Shown: positions 15,858 to 24,802, counted from the stretch's first letter. The stretch: 64,000 nucleotides of DNA from Streptomyces litmocidini (GCF_014649755.1 NZ_BMTQ01000013.1:186001-250000); one strand, 5' to 3'. Numbers and translations: made by a program. The notes: generated by a model not told the origin, from the letters alone.

Positions 15858-16255
15858 CCGACCTACTGACCCGGCTGACCGAGATGCTGGACGATCCGGA
15901 CGCGGACGTGGACGAGACGATCGACCTCGCCGACGAGATCGCCGCCTCGGGCGACGCCGGTCTCCTGCCGGGCCTCCGGACGCAGCTGGACCGGGCCCTC
16001 ACCGAGCGGAACGCCTACGCCCGGGAACTCCTCGGCGGCGTCCTCGCCGCCCTCGGCGGCCCGGAGGTCCTCCCGGTCCTGATCCGCGCCTCCGCCGTCG
16101 ACCTCGGGGACGACCAGGACGGCCTGGCCGCCGAGATCGTCGACCTGGTCCAGGCGGACCCGAAGACGGCCCGTCGTCTCCTCCGGCCGATGACGGAGGA
16201 CGACGACCTCTCCGTCGCCAACCGCGCCGACTGGGCGCTGCGCTTCCTGCCGTGA
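15854..16255 (+). CDS. Small HEAT-like helical protein
   Basis: 133 aa, acidic, all-helical. It contains repeated helical units (LLTRLTEMLDDPDADVDETI, LLGGVLAALGGPEVLPVLIR, LLRPMTEDDDLSVANRADWA) that look like degenerate HEAT/PBS-lyase repeats. No catalytic residues are evident; a protein-binding or regulatory role for the ComB-like protein is inference from the ATGA overlap. It ends at a strong terminator. Confidence 0.7.
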   Translation: MTDLLTRLTEMLDDPDADVDETIDLADEIAASGDAGLLPGLRTQLDRALTERNAYARELLGGVLAALGGPEVLPVLIRASAVDLGDDQDGLAAEIVDLVQADPKTARRLLRPMTEDDDLSVANRADWALRFLP

Positions 16256-16270
16256 CCGGGCGCGACGCGA

Positions 16271-16301
16271 CGAGGCCGCGGCCCTCCGGGCCGCGGCCTC
16301 G
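16271..16301. terminator. Hairpin terminator between convergent genes
   Basis: 14-bp perfect stem, CGAGGCCGCGGCCC (16271-16284) and GGGCCGCGGCCTCG (16288-16301), with a 3-base loop. Confidence 0.8.
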
Positions 16302-16327
16302 TTCACGCGGACGCGGGGGCCGGCGGC

Positions 16328-16774
16328 CTACCAGAAGTTGCTGCAGGTCACGTTGCCGTTGTCACTGATGCAGACGCGGTAGTAGGCGCTGCCGCTGCCC
16401 AGCATGTTGGACCAGTCGCTGCCCGCCTGGTAGGGGAACTGCACCGTGAGGCTGCGCTGGAAGTCGGTGCCGGGGCCCAGCCACTTCTCGATGGAGCCGT
16501 ACCGGGGCCACCACTGGCTGCCGGAGGGGGACGTGACGCGGACCCACCCCGCCTGGCACGCGCCGGACCAGCGCAGTTCGGCCTTGAAGCCGTTGCCGTT
16601 GACGGCGGTCGCCTTGGTCGTGGCGTCGCCGTCGCAGGCCTGCGAGACGGGGCCGAGGTTGTCGCAGCCGGACCCGCTGCAGCCGGCGGCGTACGAGGTG
16701 CCGGCGAGCGGGACCAGGGCCATGGTCATTGCGGCGGCCGCGGTGCCCGCCACCTTCGCGATCATGCGCTTCAT
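16328..16774 (-). CDS. Secreted DUF2690-type protein
   Basis: 148 aa. Signal peptide MIAKVAGTAAAAMTMALVPL up to about residue 33 (SYA/AGCSG). The mature part starts GCSGSGCDNLGPVSQACDGD, then TTKATAV, ELRWSGACQAGWVRV and ends in NGNVTCSNFW. The spacing of Cys and the Lx-WS-x-C-x-AxWxRV segment match the DUF2690 domain found in many actinobacterial secreted or Ser/Thr-kinase-linked proteins; function unknown. The ATG at 16774 has GGAGG 11 bases upstream; an ATG ten codons earlier is in frame. Confidence 0.75.
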   Translation of the reverse strand: MKRMIAKVAGTAAAAMTMALVPLAGTSYAAGCSGSGCDNLGPVSQACDGDATTKATAVNGNGFKAELRWSGACQAGWVRVTSPSGSQWWPRYGSIEKWLGPGTDFQRSLTVQFPYQAGSDWSNMLGSGSAYYRVCISDNGNVTCSNFW

Positions 16775-16985
16775 GGGTGGTGCGACCTCCAGGAGCAGGA
16801 ACATCGTGCGCCTCCCCCGTGGAGGCCGAAGACGATCATGAACGCCTGCCCTGAGCGCGTCAACGGGCAAAACGGATCGCTTCGGCACGATGCCCGGTCG
16901 GCCCGGGTCCGTCCCCGCGTCCCCGGTCGGGGCGCGCGAGGACGGACTCGCCGGGCCTGTCGGAACCCCCGTCCGACCTGTGCGT

Positions 16986-19403
16986 CTACCGGCGCTTGCC
17001 GCCGCCCTCGCCGAGCAGGCCGGCCTTGCGGAGGGCGTCCGCCATCGCGCTGTTCGCGGGCGCGGGCGCCGCCGAACGGTCCCGGCCGCCCCGCTCCCCC
17101 CGGTCGTTCCGGTTTCCGCCCTCGGTCCGCCGGCCACCGCCCTGACGCTGCTGCGGCGGCCGACCGGAACGCTCGCCCCGCTCGCCCCGCTCGCCGCGGT
17201 CACGCCGGGGCGCGCCGCCCTGGCCGCCCGCGCCCGGCTCGTCGTCCAGCCGCAGCGTCAGCGAGATCCGCTTGCGCGGGATGTCCACGTCCACGACCTT
17301 CACCTTGACCACGTCACCGGGCTTCACCACGTCACGCGGGTCCTTGACGAAGGTCTTCGACATCGCCGACACGTGCACCAGACCGTCCTGGTGCACACCG
17401 ACGTCCACGAACGCGCCGAACGCGGCCACGTTGGTGACGACGCCCTCCAGGACCATCCCCGGCGCCAGGTCGCCGATCTTCTCGACGCCCTCCTTGAAGG
17501 TGGCCGTACGGAACGCCGGCCGCGGGTCACGGCCCGGCTTCTCCAGCTCGCGCAGGATGTCCGTCACCGTCGGCAGGCCGAAGGTCTCGTCGACGAAGTC
17601 GTCCGCCCGCAGCGAGCGCAGCGTGCCCGTGTCGCCGATCAGCGCCGCGACCTCGCCGCCGGTCGCCTTCACCATCCGGCGCACCACCGGGTACGCCTCC
17701 GGGTGCACCGCCGAGGCGTCGAGCGGGTCGTCGCCGCCCCGGATGCGCAGGAAGCCCGCGCACTGCTCGTACGCCTTCGGGCCGAGCCTGGCCACGTCCT
17801 TGAGCGCCTTGCGGGAGCGGAAGGGGCCGTGGGCGTCCCGGTGCGCGACGATGTTCTCCGCGAGTCCGGAGCTGATGCCCGAGACCCGCGAGAGCAGGGG
17901 CGCCGAGGCGGTGTTGACGTCCACGCCGACGCCGTTCACGCAGTCCTCGACCACCGCGTCGAGCGAGCGCGACAGCTTCACCTCGGCCAGGTCGTGCTGG
18001 TACTGGCCGACGCCGATGGACTTCGGGTCGATCTTCACCAGCTCCGCGAGCGGGTCCTGGAGCCGCCGGGCGATGGAGACGGCGCCGCGCAACGACACGT
18101 CGAGGTCCGGGAGTTCCTGCGAGGCGAAGGCCGAGGCCGAGTAGACCGAGGCGCCGGCCTCCGAGACCATCACCTTGGTCAGCTTCAACTCGGGGTTCTT
18201 GGCGAGGAGTTCGGTCGCCAGCTTGTCGGTCTCGCGGGAGGCCGTGCCGTTGCCGATCGCGATCAGTTCGACCGCGTGCTCCTTCGCCAGGCGCGCCAGC
18301 TTCTCCAGCGCCTGGTCCCACTTGTTGGCGGGGACGTGCGGGTGGATCGTGTCGGTGGCGACGACCTTGCCGGTCGCGTCGACGACGGCGACCTTCACGC
18401 CCGTGCGGAAACCGGGGTCGAGTCCCAGCGTCGCCCGGGTGCCGGCCGGCGCGGCGAGCAGCAGGTCCCGCAGGTTCGCCGCGAAGACCCGGACCGCCTC
18501 GTCCTCGGCGGCCGTGCGCAGCCGCAGCCGCAGGTCGATCCCGAGGTGCACCAGGATCCGGGTGCGCCAGGCCCAGCGGACCGTGTCGCGGAGCCACTTG
18601 TCCCCGGGGCGGCCGCGGTCGGCGACGCCGAAGCGGCTCGCGACGATCCCCTCGTACGAGGACGGTCCCTCCGTCGGCTCCTCCGGCTCGAGCTCCAGGC
18701 TGAGGACGTCCTCCTTCTCGCCGCGCAGCATGGCGAGCACGCGGTGCGAGGGCAGCGCCGTGAAGGGCTCGGCGAAGTCGAAGTAGTCGGCGAACTTCGC
18801 TCCCGCCTCCTCCTGCCCGTCGCGGACCTTCGCCACGAGCCGTCCGCGGCCCCACATGCGCTCGCGCAGCTCGCCGATGAGGTCGGCGTCCTCGGAGAAC
18901 TTCTCGGCGAGGATCGCCCGCGCGCCCTCCAGGGCCGCGGCGGCGTCCGCGACGCCCTTGCCGGCGTCCACGAAGGCCGCGGCGGCGGCCGCCGGCTCGA
19001 CGGACGGATCGGCGAGCAGCCCCTCGGCCAGCGGTTCGAGCCCCGCCTCACGGGCGATCTGGGCCTTCGTCCGGCGCTTCGGCTTGAAGGGCAGGTAGAT
19101 GTCCTCCAGCCGCGCCTTGGTGTCGGCCGCCCGGATGCTCGCCTCCAGCTCGGCCGTCAGCTTGCCCTGCTCGCGCACCGAGTCGAGGATCGCCGACCGA
19201 CGGTCCTCCAGCTCGCGCAGATAGCGCAGCCGCTCCTCCAGGGTGCGCAGCTGCGCGTCGTCGAGCATCTCGGTCGCTTCCTTGCGGTAGCGCGCGATGA
19301 ACGGCACGGTCGAACCGCCGTCGAGGAGCTCGACGGCTGCCTTCACCTGTCGCTCGCGTACGCCGAGCTCCTCGGCGATCCTTGCTTCGATGGACGTCGT
19401 CAC
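16986..19403 (-). CDS. tex: Tex-family RNA-binding transcription accessory protein
   Basis: 805 aa from a GTG at 19403 that has GGGA upstream; an in-frame TTG lies 10 codons earlier. Domains in order: N-terminal helical Tex domain (IAEELGVRERQVKAAVELLD ... STVPFIARYRKEAT), YqgF/RuvC-like domain (LGLDPGFRTGVKVAVVDATG, ~300-420), helix-hairpin-helix pair (CVNGVGVDVNTASAPLLSRV ... GISSGLAENIV), and an S1 RNA-binding domain (LAPGMVLEGVVTNVAAFGAF ... VHVSAMS, ~615-690). The C-terminal ~80 residues are a Gly/Arg-rich tail typical of actinobacteria. Tex binds RNA and stabilises transcription and toxin expression in other bacteria. Single gene, conserved, housekeeping. Confidence 0.95.
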   Translation of the reverse strand: MTTSIEARIAEELGVRERQVKAAVELLDGGSTVPFIARYRKEATEMLDDAQLRTLEERLRYLRELEDRRSAILDSVREQGKLTAELEASIRAADTKARLEDIYLPFKPKRRTKAQIAREAGLEPLAEGLLADPSVEPAAAAAAFVDAGKGVADAAAALEGARAILAEKFSEDADLIGELRERMWGRGRLVAKVRDGQEEAGAKFADYFDFAEPFTALPSHRVLAMLRGEKEDVLSLELEPEEPTEGPSSYEGIVASRFGVADRGRPGDKWLRDTVRWAWRTRILVHLGIDLRLRLRTAAEDEAVRVFAANLRDLLLAAPAGTRATLGLDPGFRTGVKVAVVDATGKVVATDTIHPHVPANKWDQALEKLARLAKEHAVELIAIGNGTASRETDKLATELLAKNPELKLTKVMVSEAGASVYSASAFASQELPDLDVSLRGAVSIARRLQDPLAELVKIDPKSIGVGQYQHDLAEVKLSRSLDAVVEDCVNGVGVDVNTASAPLLSRVSGISSGLAENIVAHRDAHGPFRSRKALKDVARLGPKAYEQCAGFLRIRGGDDPLDASAVHPEAYPVVRRMVKATGGEVAALIGDTGTLRSLRADDFVDETFGLPTVTDILRELEKPGRDPRPAFRTATFKEGVEKIGDLAPGMVLEGVVTNVAAFGAFVDVGVHQDGLVHVSAMSKTFVKDPRDVVKPGDVVKVKVVDVDIPRKRISLTLRLDDEPGAGGQGGAPRRDRGERGERGERSGRPPQQRQGGGRRTEGGNRNDRGERGGRDRSAAPAPANSAMADALRKAGLLGEGGGKRR

Positions 19404-19452
19404 GGTGTCCCGACTCGCCTTCTCGTGCCTCAAGCTTGCGAGTGCATTCTGC

Positions 19453-19485
19453 CGGGTCGGTCACCCGTATGCGGCAACCGACCCG
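19453..19485 (-). terminator. Hairpin terminator upstream of tex
   Basis: CGGGTCGGT (19453-19461) pairs with ACCGACCCG (19477-19485). It lies between the SCO6745-family gene stop and the tex start on the same strand, so it likely separates the two. Confidence 0.5.
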
Positions 19486-19511
19486 TCCCGCGCGCGTCCC
19501 CGTCCGCCGGG

Positions 19512-20378
19512 TCAGTCCTTGCCGAGCAGGTCCGCCGGGAAGGCGCCCGCGCCGACCGCCGCGACCAGGAAGCCGCGCCCCAGCTCGGTGAGCCGCTCGA
19601 CCCCGGCCGCGCCGAGGTGCTCGTACGGGGCGGAGTCCAGCCGGTCGGTGTGCTCCTCCAGTGCGGCGCGCAGGGCCGTCCCCGCCTCCGTCAGCTCGCC
19701 CTCGGCGTCCAGGAGCCCGCGCTCGCGCAGCCGCTCCCGTGCCGCCTCCCAGTCGGCGCGCCGCCAGCCGCGCGTGCCGAGCACCCAGCGCGGGGACATG
19801 CCCTTGCCGGTGGCGGTGTGGGAGGCGAGGGCCTCGACGGGGTCGAGGCCGGCGGCGAGCAGGGCCGAGAGGTGGCCGTCGCCGCGGTGCTCGCGGAGCA
19901 GGGTGGCGGCGTGCCAGTAGGCGAGGTGGGGCTGCTCGGGCACCGGCAGGTCGGCGTTGGCAGAGTAGAGCGGCCGGGCGTGCCGGGCGCAGGCCTCGGT
20001 GGCGCGCAGGGCGAGCTCCGCCGCCTCGGCCATCTCGGGGGAGGCGACGACGTCGTCGCCGAGCAGCCGCCGCAGGGTGGCGTCGGCGGTGCGCAGCCGC
20101 GCGTCCAGGACCTCGGCGGGGGAGGCGGTCTCCCAGAGGGCCGGGAGGTGCCCGGAGAGGAACTCGTGGTTGTAGTTGTAGAAGGTGGCGGCGACTGTGC
20201 CCGCGCCCACCGCGCCGAGTGCGGCGCTCCGCGCGGCGAGCCGCATCGCGCTCTGGTCGGTGAAGCCGAGGGCGGTGAACTCGCGGTCGAGGTCCGGGGA
20301 GAAGTACAGCGCGGAGTGCATCGGGTTGAGGGCGTTGTGGCACCGGCGGCCCGCGCGCGGGGGGAGAGCAGTCGTCAT
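19512..20378 (-). CDS. SCO6745-family protein
   Basis: 288 aa. Recognised as the actinobacterial SCO6745-like family from its N-terminus (CHNALNPMHSALYFSPD, with a conserved His and Asn-Pro-Met) and the RLAARSAALGAVGAGTVAAT and FYNYNHEFL segments. The mid region (YWHAATLLREHRGDGHLSAL) and C-terminal helices (TGKGMSPRWVLGTRGW) are also conserved in my memory of the family. It is all-alpha with no signal peptide. Biochemical role unknown; a winged-helix-like C-terminus (RERGLLDAEGELTEAGTALR) suggests a possible DNA- or ligand-binding function. Confidence 0.8.
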   Translation of the reverse strand: MTTALPPRAGRRCHNALNPMHSALYFSPDLDREFTALGFTDQSAMRLAARSAALGAVGAGTVAATFYNYNHEFLSGHLPALWETASPAEVLDARLRTADATLRRLLGDDVVASPEMAEAAELALRATEACARHARPLYSANADLPVPEQPHLAYWHAATLLREHRGDGHLSALLAAGLDPVEALASHTATGKGMSPRWVLGTRGWRRADWEAARERLRERGLLDAEGELTEAGTALRAALEEHTDRLDSAPYEHLGAAGVERLTELGRGFLVAAVGAGAFPADLLGKD

Positions 20379-20452
20379 GGACCGAAGGTTACCGACTGGT
20401 CGGTACGAGGGGAACGGCCGGACGGCCGTCGGGCCGGGCGCGCGGGACCGGC

Positions 20453-21196
20453 TCAGAGGCCGTACGTGAAGCGGGGCGCGCGGCGCTCCAGGAAGGCGGC
20501 GACGCCCTCGGCGGTGTCACCGCTGCCGCGCGCCTGCTCCGCCCAGTGGGCGTCCCGGTCCGGCCGGCCGTCGGCGAACTCCTTGGCCGCCGCCTGGGTG
20601 AGCAGCGAGCGGGAGGCGAGCAGCCGGGCGAACTCGGCCACCCGCTCGTCCAGCGCGCCCGCCGGGTGCAGCTCGTCCACGAAACCGGTCCGCAGGGCCC
20701 GCTCGGCCTCCATCAACTCGCCGGAGAACAGAAGATACTTGGCGGTCGAGGGGCCGACCAGGGCGGTGAGCCTGCGGGTCGAGGAGGACGGGTAGACGAT
20801 GCCGAGCTTGGAGGGCGTGATCCCGAAGCGGGCGCCCTCCTCGGCGAAGCGCAGGTCGCAGGCGGCGGCGAGCTGGCTGCCGCCCCCGACGCAGAAGCCC
20901 CGCACCGCCGCGACGGTCGGCTTGGGGAAGGCCGCGAGCGCCTCCTCGGCCCGTACCGCGAGCGTCTGCTGCTCGTCCCCGGGCTCCCGGAGCGCCGCGA
21001 TGTCCGCCCCGGCGCAGAAGGTGTCGCCCTCGCCGGTGAGGACCAGCACCCGGACGGCCGGGTCGGCGGCGAGCCGCTCCAGGAGGGCGGGCAGGGCGCG
21101 CCACATGCCGGCGCTCATGGCGTTGCGCTTGGCGGGGTTGGAGATGACGACGGTGGCGATCCCGTCCGTGACGCTGTCCTTCAGCTGCGGCTCCAT
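20453..21196 (-). CDS. Enoyl-CoA hydratase/isomerase family protein
   Basis: 247 aa crotonase fold. Oxyanion-hole segments: GEGDTFCAGADIAAL (~57-71) and GFCVGGGSQLAAACDLRFAE (~100-120); the conserved FGITPSKLGIVYP follows. The first catalytic Glu position of bona fide hydratases is Ser/Gln here (GGGSQL), while an Asp/Glu further on may act, so hydratase activity is uncertain; isomerase or another acyl-CoA reaction is possible. The last helix (AFLERRAPRFTYGL) is standard. Stand-alone gene; the SCO6745-family gene follows 74 bases downstream on the same strand. Confidence 0.87.
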   Translation of the reverse strand: MEPQLKDSVTDGIATVVISNPAKRNAMSAGMWRALPALLERLAADPAVRVLVLTGEGDTFCAGADIAALREPGDEQQTLAVRAEEALAAFPKPTVAAVRGFCVGGGSQLAAACDLRFAEEGARFGITPSKLGIVYPSSSTRRLTALVGPSTAKYLLFSGELMEAERALRTGFVDELHPAGALDERVAEFARLLASRSLLTQAAAKEFADGRPDRDAHWAEQARGSGDTAEGVAAFLERRAPRFTYGL

Positions 21197-21261
21197 GGGC
21201 CGGATGCTATCCGCCGGGCCCGAACGTACGATCAGGAAGGGGTCGCCCGAGGAGGCACCGC

Positions 21262-21924
21262 ATGACCGAGGACGCCCGAGGGGCGCGAGCCGGCCCCGAC
21301 CCGGTCCGGGAGATGGCGCGCGAGGGGAAGAGGCTCAGCCGCGGCTTCGGCTGGTTGGCCGCGCTCGGCGCCCTGCTCGTCGTCGGCGGTGTCGTCGGTC
21401 TGGTCTACACGGGCGTCGCCACCCTGACCTCGATGCTGCTCTTCGGCTGGCTGCTGCTCATCGGCGGCGTCGTGGGGCTGCTGCAGGCCGTCCAGTCGCG
21501 CGGGACCAGCTACTTCTGGCTCGCCGCGGTGGTGGCCGCCCTGAACATCGCGGCCGGTGTCGTGGTCATCCGTCACCCGCAGGGCTCGGCGGAGGCGCTG
21601 ACGCTGTTCGCCGCCCTGCTCTTCCTCACCGGCGGGCTGTTCCGGCTGGTGGGCAGCGTGGTGGTGCGCGGGCCTCAGTTCGGCTGGACGCTGCTCCAAG
21701 GCGCCTTCGGGCTGCTGCTGGGCCTGCTGGTCCTGTTCGACTGGCCGCACAGCAGCCGGTACGTCCTCGGGCTCTTCTTCTCGCTCGCCCTGCTCTTCGA
21801 CGGGCTGGGCCTGATCGCGATCGGGGTGGGCGGCAGGCGGATCGTCGGTATGGTGACGCCGTCGCCGCAGGAGGGCTCCTCTCCGGACTCCCCAGAAACC
21901 GCGCAGGATCAGTCGAACAACTGA
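21262..21924 (+). CDS. HdeD / DUF308 family membrane protein
   Basis: 220 aa with six hydrophobic helices in three pairs, e.g. LAALGALLVVGGVVGLVYTG, MLLFGWLLLIGGVVGLLQAV, YFWLAAVVAALNIAAGVVVI, LTLFAALLFLTGGLFRLVGS and LLQGAFGLLLGLLVLFDWP. This three-fold helical-pair repeat is the DUF308 (HdeD) signature. HdeD is linked to acid resistance in E. coli; the actinobacterial role is unknown. GGAGGCACCGC precedes the ATG. Cytoplasmic tails at both ends. Confidence 0.85.
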   Translation: MTEDARGARAGPDPVREMAREGKRLSRGFGWLAALGALLVVGGVVGLVYTGVATLTSMLLFGWLLLIGGVVGLLQAVQSRGTSYFWLAAVVAALNIAAGVVVIRHPQGSAEALTLFAALLFLTGGLFRLVGSVVVRGPQFGWTLLQGAFGLLLGLLVLFDWPHSSRYVLGLFFSLALLFDGLGLIAIGVGGRRIVGMVTPSPQEGSSPDSPETAQDQSNN

Positions 21925-22018
21925 CGTTGGCATACCCAGCCGATCAGAAGGTGACCGATAGGTGTCGACTTCTGGTCAGTAGGCCGGTCCGCTCGCGCGC
22001 ATTGCCAAGACTCGATCC

Positions 22019-22507
22019 GTGGCGAGAATCGAGCACGAGGGTGGGAACGGGACCGTGGAGACCCACGGGGGTCTCCCCGCCCGGCAACCGTCCTACGAAG
22101 GAGTCTGGCGCTTCACCGCTGCGGCGGTCGACGTCTCCGTCCCGCAGGCCCGGCACGCCGTACGCGACCTGCTGGTCCGCCAGGGCGTCCCCGTCCGCGA
22201 GGAGATCATGGACGGCCTGCTGCTGATCGTCTCCGAGCTGGTGACCAACGCCGTGCGGCACGCGGCGCTGCTCTCCCCGGAGATAGCGGTGGAGGTCGCG
22301 ATCGGCCCCGAGTGGGTCAGGGTGTCCGTCGAGGACAACCACCCCTACCGCCCCAAGGCCCTGGAGGCGGACTGGGGACAGACCGGCGGCCGGGGGCTCC
22401 TCCTGGTCCGCGAGATCGCCCAGGAGGCCGGCGGCGCCTGCGACGTCGAGCACACCGCGAGCGGCGGGAAGATCATCTGGGCGGCGCTGCCCCTGGGACC
22501 CGTCTGA
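22019..22507 (+). CDS. Anti-sigma-factor-like ATP-binding protein (HATPase_c_2)
   Basis: 162 aa. GHKL/HATPase of the RsbW type: N-box LLLIVSELVTNAVRHAAL (~77-94), G1 VSVEDNHPYRP and G2 GGRGLLLVREIAQEAG. No receiver or PAS domain. Streptomyces have dozens of these small serine-kinase-like proteins, thought to act with anti-anti-sigma factors; specific partner unknown. The GTG at 22019 is the first start in frame; another GTG at 22055 could be used. Ends at a hairpin shared with the convergent idi gene. Confidence 0.83.
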   Translation: MARIEHEGGNGTVETHGGLPARQPSYEGVWRFTAAAVDVSVPQARHAVRDLLVRQGVPVREEIMDGLLLIVSELVTNAVRHAALLSPEIAVEVAIGPEWVRVSVEDNHPYRPKALEADWGQTGGRGLLLVREIAQEAGGACDVEHTASGGKIIWAALPLGPV

Positions 22508-22585
22508 CGGAGCCCGCCGGGTCCGGCTTCCGGCGCACGCGGCCGGAGGCCCCGGAGTCCGGTTCCGGCGCGGGCGGCCGGAAGC

Positions 22586-22612
22586 CCCGGCCCCGATGGC
22601 ACCGGGGCCGGG
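22586..22612. terminator. Hairpin between convergent genes
   Basis: CCCGGCCCCG (22586-22595) pairs with CGGGGCCGGG (22603-22612), 7-base loop, 16 bases before the convergent idi stop. Confidence 0.6.
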
Positions 22613-22627
22613 AGGCCGTGCCCGGGG

Positions 22628-23248
22628 TCACCAGCCCCCGGACGGACCCGTCAGCTCCCTGATCGCCGGCCGCGCCGCGTCCAGGACCGTCATGAACCAG
22701 GCGGAGAAGGGCGCGGCGGCGTGCCGCTCGACCAGCTCCTCGGCGGTCACGAAGTCGGTGGACTCGATCTCCTCCGGGTCCGGCCGCGGGGCGGCCTGCA
22801 CGAGGCCGACGAAGAGGTGGTTGAACTCCTGCTCCACCAGGCCCGAGGCCGGGTCCGGGTGGTTGTAGCGGACGGTGCCGGCCTCCGCGAGCAGCGTCGG
22901 CGAGACGCCCAGCTCCTCGAAGGTCCGCCGGGCCGCCGCGGCGAACGGCGCCTCGCCCGGGTAGGGGTGGCCGCAGCAGGTGTTCGACCAGACGCCGGGG
23001 GAGTGGTACTTGCCGAGCGCCCGTCGCTGGAGCAGCAGCCGGCCCGACTCGTCGAAGAGGAAGACGGAGAAGGCGCGGTGGAGCTGTCCCGGCGCCCGGT
23101 GCGCGGCGAGCTTCTCCGCGGTGCCGATGGTCCTCCCCTCCTCGTCGACCAGTTCGAGCATGATCGGCGCCGGGGCTCCGGACGGCTGGACACCGTTCGA
23201 CGTGATCTCCGGCGAGATCTGAGCCGCGGTGGCTGGTGTGGTCGGCAT
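22628..23248 (-). CDS. idi: Isopentenyl-diphosphate delta-isomerase, type I
   Basis: 206 aa Nudix-fold Idi. Metal and active-site residues: SNTCCGHPYPGEAP with the catalytic Cys and His, EELG of the Nudix region, and FNHLFVG. It interconverts isopentenyl and dimethylallyl diphosphate, supplying both C5 units for prenyl chains such as those of the hopanoid operon ~11 kb away. Residues 1-28 (TTPATAAQISPEITSNGVQ) are a non-conserved extension. The ATG at 23248 is chosen because AAGGA lies 6 bases before it; two more in-frame ATGs lie within 5 codons upstream. It is a single-gene unit convergent with the ATPase gene. Confidence 0.93.
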   Translation of the reverse strand: MPTTPATAAQISPEITSNGVQPSGAPAPIMLELVDEEGRTIGTAEKLAAHRAPGQLHRAFSVFLFDESGRLLLQRRALGKYHSPGVWSNTCCGHPYPGEAPFAAAARRTFEELGVSPTLLAEAGTVRYNHPDPASGLVEQEFNHLFVGLVQAAPRPDPEEIESTDFVTAEELVERHAAAPFSAWFMTVLDAARPAIRELTGPSGGW

Positions 23249-23400
23249 ACCCATCCTTCGCATCGGTCCTCGGCCCTGTGGGGCCCCCACAGTGTGCCGT
23301 ACAAAAGCGGCTTGTCCGCACTTCGGCGTCCGGACGCGGCCGCTCCCACCGCGCCGGAGTACAAGCGGTGCGGCGGGAGCGGGAGGGACGCGGAGGGGCA

Positions 23401-24708
23401 CTACACCCCGAAAGGCGCCGGATAGACGAGCGTGCCACGGGGAACGGGCACGGAAGCGTCCAGGACGAGCGCCATCATCGCCTCGTCCGGAACCTCGAAA
23501 CCTGGCTTGATTCCATACTCGGACGCCCGTACGAACCCGAACCGCGGGTAGTACTCCGGATGGCCCAGTACGAGCACGAGCCGTTCTCCCTGCAGCCGCG
23601 CCGCGTCGAGCACCGCCCGGACGACGGCCTGCCCGGCCCCCGTCCGCTGCCGGGCGGGCGCCACCGAGACCGGGGCGAGAGCGGCCGCGGGGACGCCGCC
23701 CACCAGACACCGGGTGATCAGCGCGTGCGCCGCGACCGTGCCGTCCGGGGCCTCGGCCACGTACGACAGGCCCGGCAGCCAGGCGTCGTCGTGCCGGAGC
23801 GCGTCGACCAGATCGGCCTCCGGCGCCGTGGCCGCCCCCTCCGGGCCGAAGGCGGCGGCCACGACCCGCCGGACCGCCGCCGCGTCCGCCTCGGTCTCCG
23901 GCCGCGTGGGCCAGCGCGGATCGGCGGCCCGCAGGACGAAGCCGGCGTACCCGTAGTCGGAGCCGTGCTCGCGCCGCAGCGCGATCTCGGCGCGGGCCCC
24001 CGCCACCGCCTCGGCCGTGCCGGGCACGGTGGTGTCCGCCGCGTCGGCGTGCGCGGCGAGGGGGACGTGGTACTCGTCCCAGTCGCTCTCGGGCTGCGGG
24101 ACGGTTCCCAGGACGTGGTAGCCGGCCGCCACGGCCGCCGCCGCGTTCCCGGCGACGGTGCGGAGGGCGTAGTGCTCCTCCCAGAAGGCGCGGGCCGCCG
24201 GGCCCGGCTCCCCGGTGGTCCAGACGCACTCGGTGAGCACCAGCGTGCCCCCGGGCGCGAGGAGCCTGCGCCACTCGGCGAGGGCCCGGTCGAAGCCGAG
24301 GACGAAGACCGAGCCCTCCGCCCAGACCAGGTCGAAGGAGCCGTCGGGGAACGGCAGCGCGCGCATGTCGGCGTTCAGGGTGCGGACCGCGCCGTCGAGC
24401 CCGCGGGCGGCGGCGGCCTCCCGCAGCTCCGCGAGGAACGGTTCGTGGGTGTCGACGGCGGTCACCTCGGCGCCCGCCTCGGCGGCCAGGAGCAGCGCGG
24501 AGCGGCCGGGGCCGCAGCCCAGGTCGAGCACGCGCGGACGCCCGGGCAGCCGCCCGGCGAGCGCGAGGAGCCGACGGGTGGTGGCGTCGGAGCCCGGCCC
24601 CTGGCGCGGCAGGCCGTGGCGCAGGGCGAAGAAGGAGTCGTGCAAAGCGTTGTCGGACAACGTGGAGACCCTTGGTGTGAAAGGGCCCCGGCCGACGACG
24701 TGACGCAC
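23401..24708 (-). CDS. Methyltransferase-GNAT acetyltransferase fusion
   Basis: 435 aa bifunctional protein. Residues ~55-265: class I SAM methyltransferase, with motif I VLDLGCGPGRSALLLAAE, acidic VDTHEPFL, and post-I LPFPDGSFDLVWAEGS. Residues ~270-435: GNAT N-acetyltransferase resembling the YhbS/predicted-acetyltransferase group (APVSVAPARQRTGAGQAVVR as the acetyl-CoA loop, then VLGHPEYYPRFGFVRA). Substrates unknown. The annotated GTG at 24708 lacks a ribosome site; a TTG at 24660 has AAGGG 8 bases upstream and may be the true start (residue 17). A possible 23-codon ORF with a good ribosome site lies just upstream. Confidence 0.85.
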   Translation of the reverse strand: MRHVVGRGPFTPRVSTLSDNALHDSFFALRHGLPRQGPGSDATTRRLLALAGRLPGRPRVLDLGCGPGRSALLLAAEAGAEVTAVDTHEPFLAELREAAAARGLDGAVRTLNADMRALPFPDGSFDLVWAEGSVFVLGFDRALAEWRRLLAPGGTLVLTECVWTTGEPGPAARAFWEEHYALRTVAGNAAAAVAAGYHVLGTVPQPESDWDEYHVPLAAHADAADTTVPGTAEAVAGARAEIALRREHGSDYGYAGFVLRAADPRWPTRPETEADAAAVRRVVAAAFGPEGAATAPEADLVDALRHDDAWLPGLSYVAEAPDGTVAAHALITRCLVGGVPAAALAPVSVAPARQRTGAGQAVVRAVLDAARLQGERLVLVLGHPEYYPRFGFVRASEYGIKPGFEVPDEAMMALVLDASVPVPRGTLVYPAPFGV

Positions 24709-24730
24709 CGGTGGAAGGACCGGGATCAGG

Positions 24731-24802
24731 TCAGCCGGAGACCCGGAGGCTGAGGGACGACCGGGCGCCGCCGCACTGGGCGGCCTCCATCACGACGGTC
24801 AT
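24731..24802 (-). CDS. Possible 23-aa leader or small protein
   Basis: ATG (24802-24800) to TGA (24733-24731), 23 codons, beginning MTVVMEAAQCGGA and ending LRVSG. The best support is the ribosome site: GGAGAGGAGCTGAGG lies immediately upstream with GAGG 4 and AGGAG 9 bases from the ATG. It stands 22 bases upstream of the methyltransferase-acetyltransferase ORF on the same strand. Too short for codon statistics; may be a leader peptide or chance. Confidence 0.35.
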   Translation of the reverse strand: MTVVMEAAQCGGARSSLSLRVSG

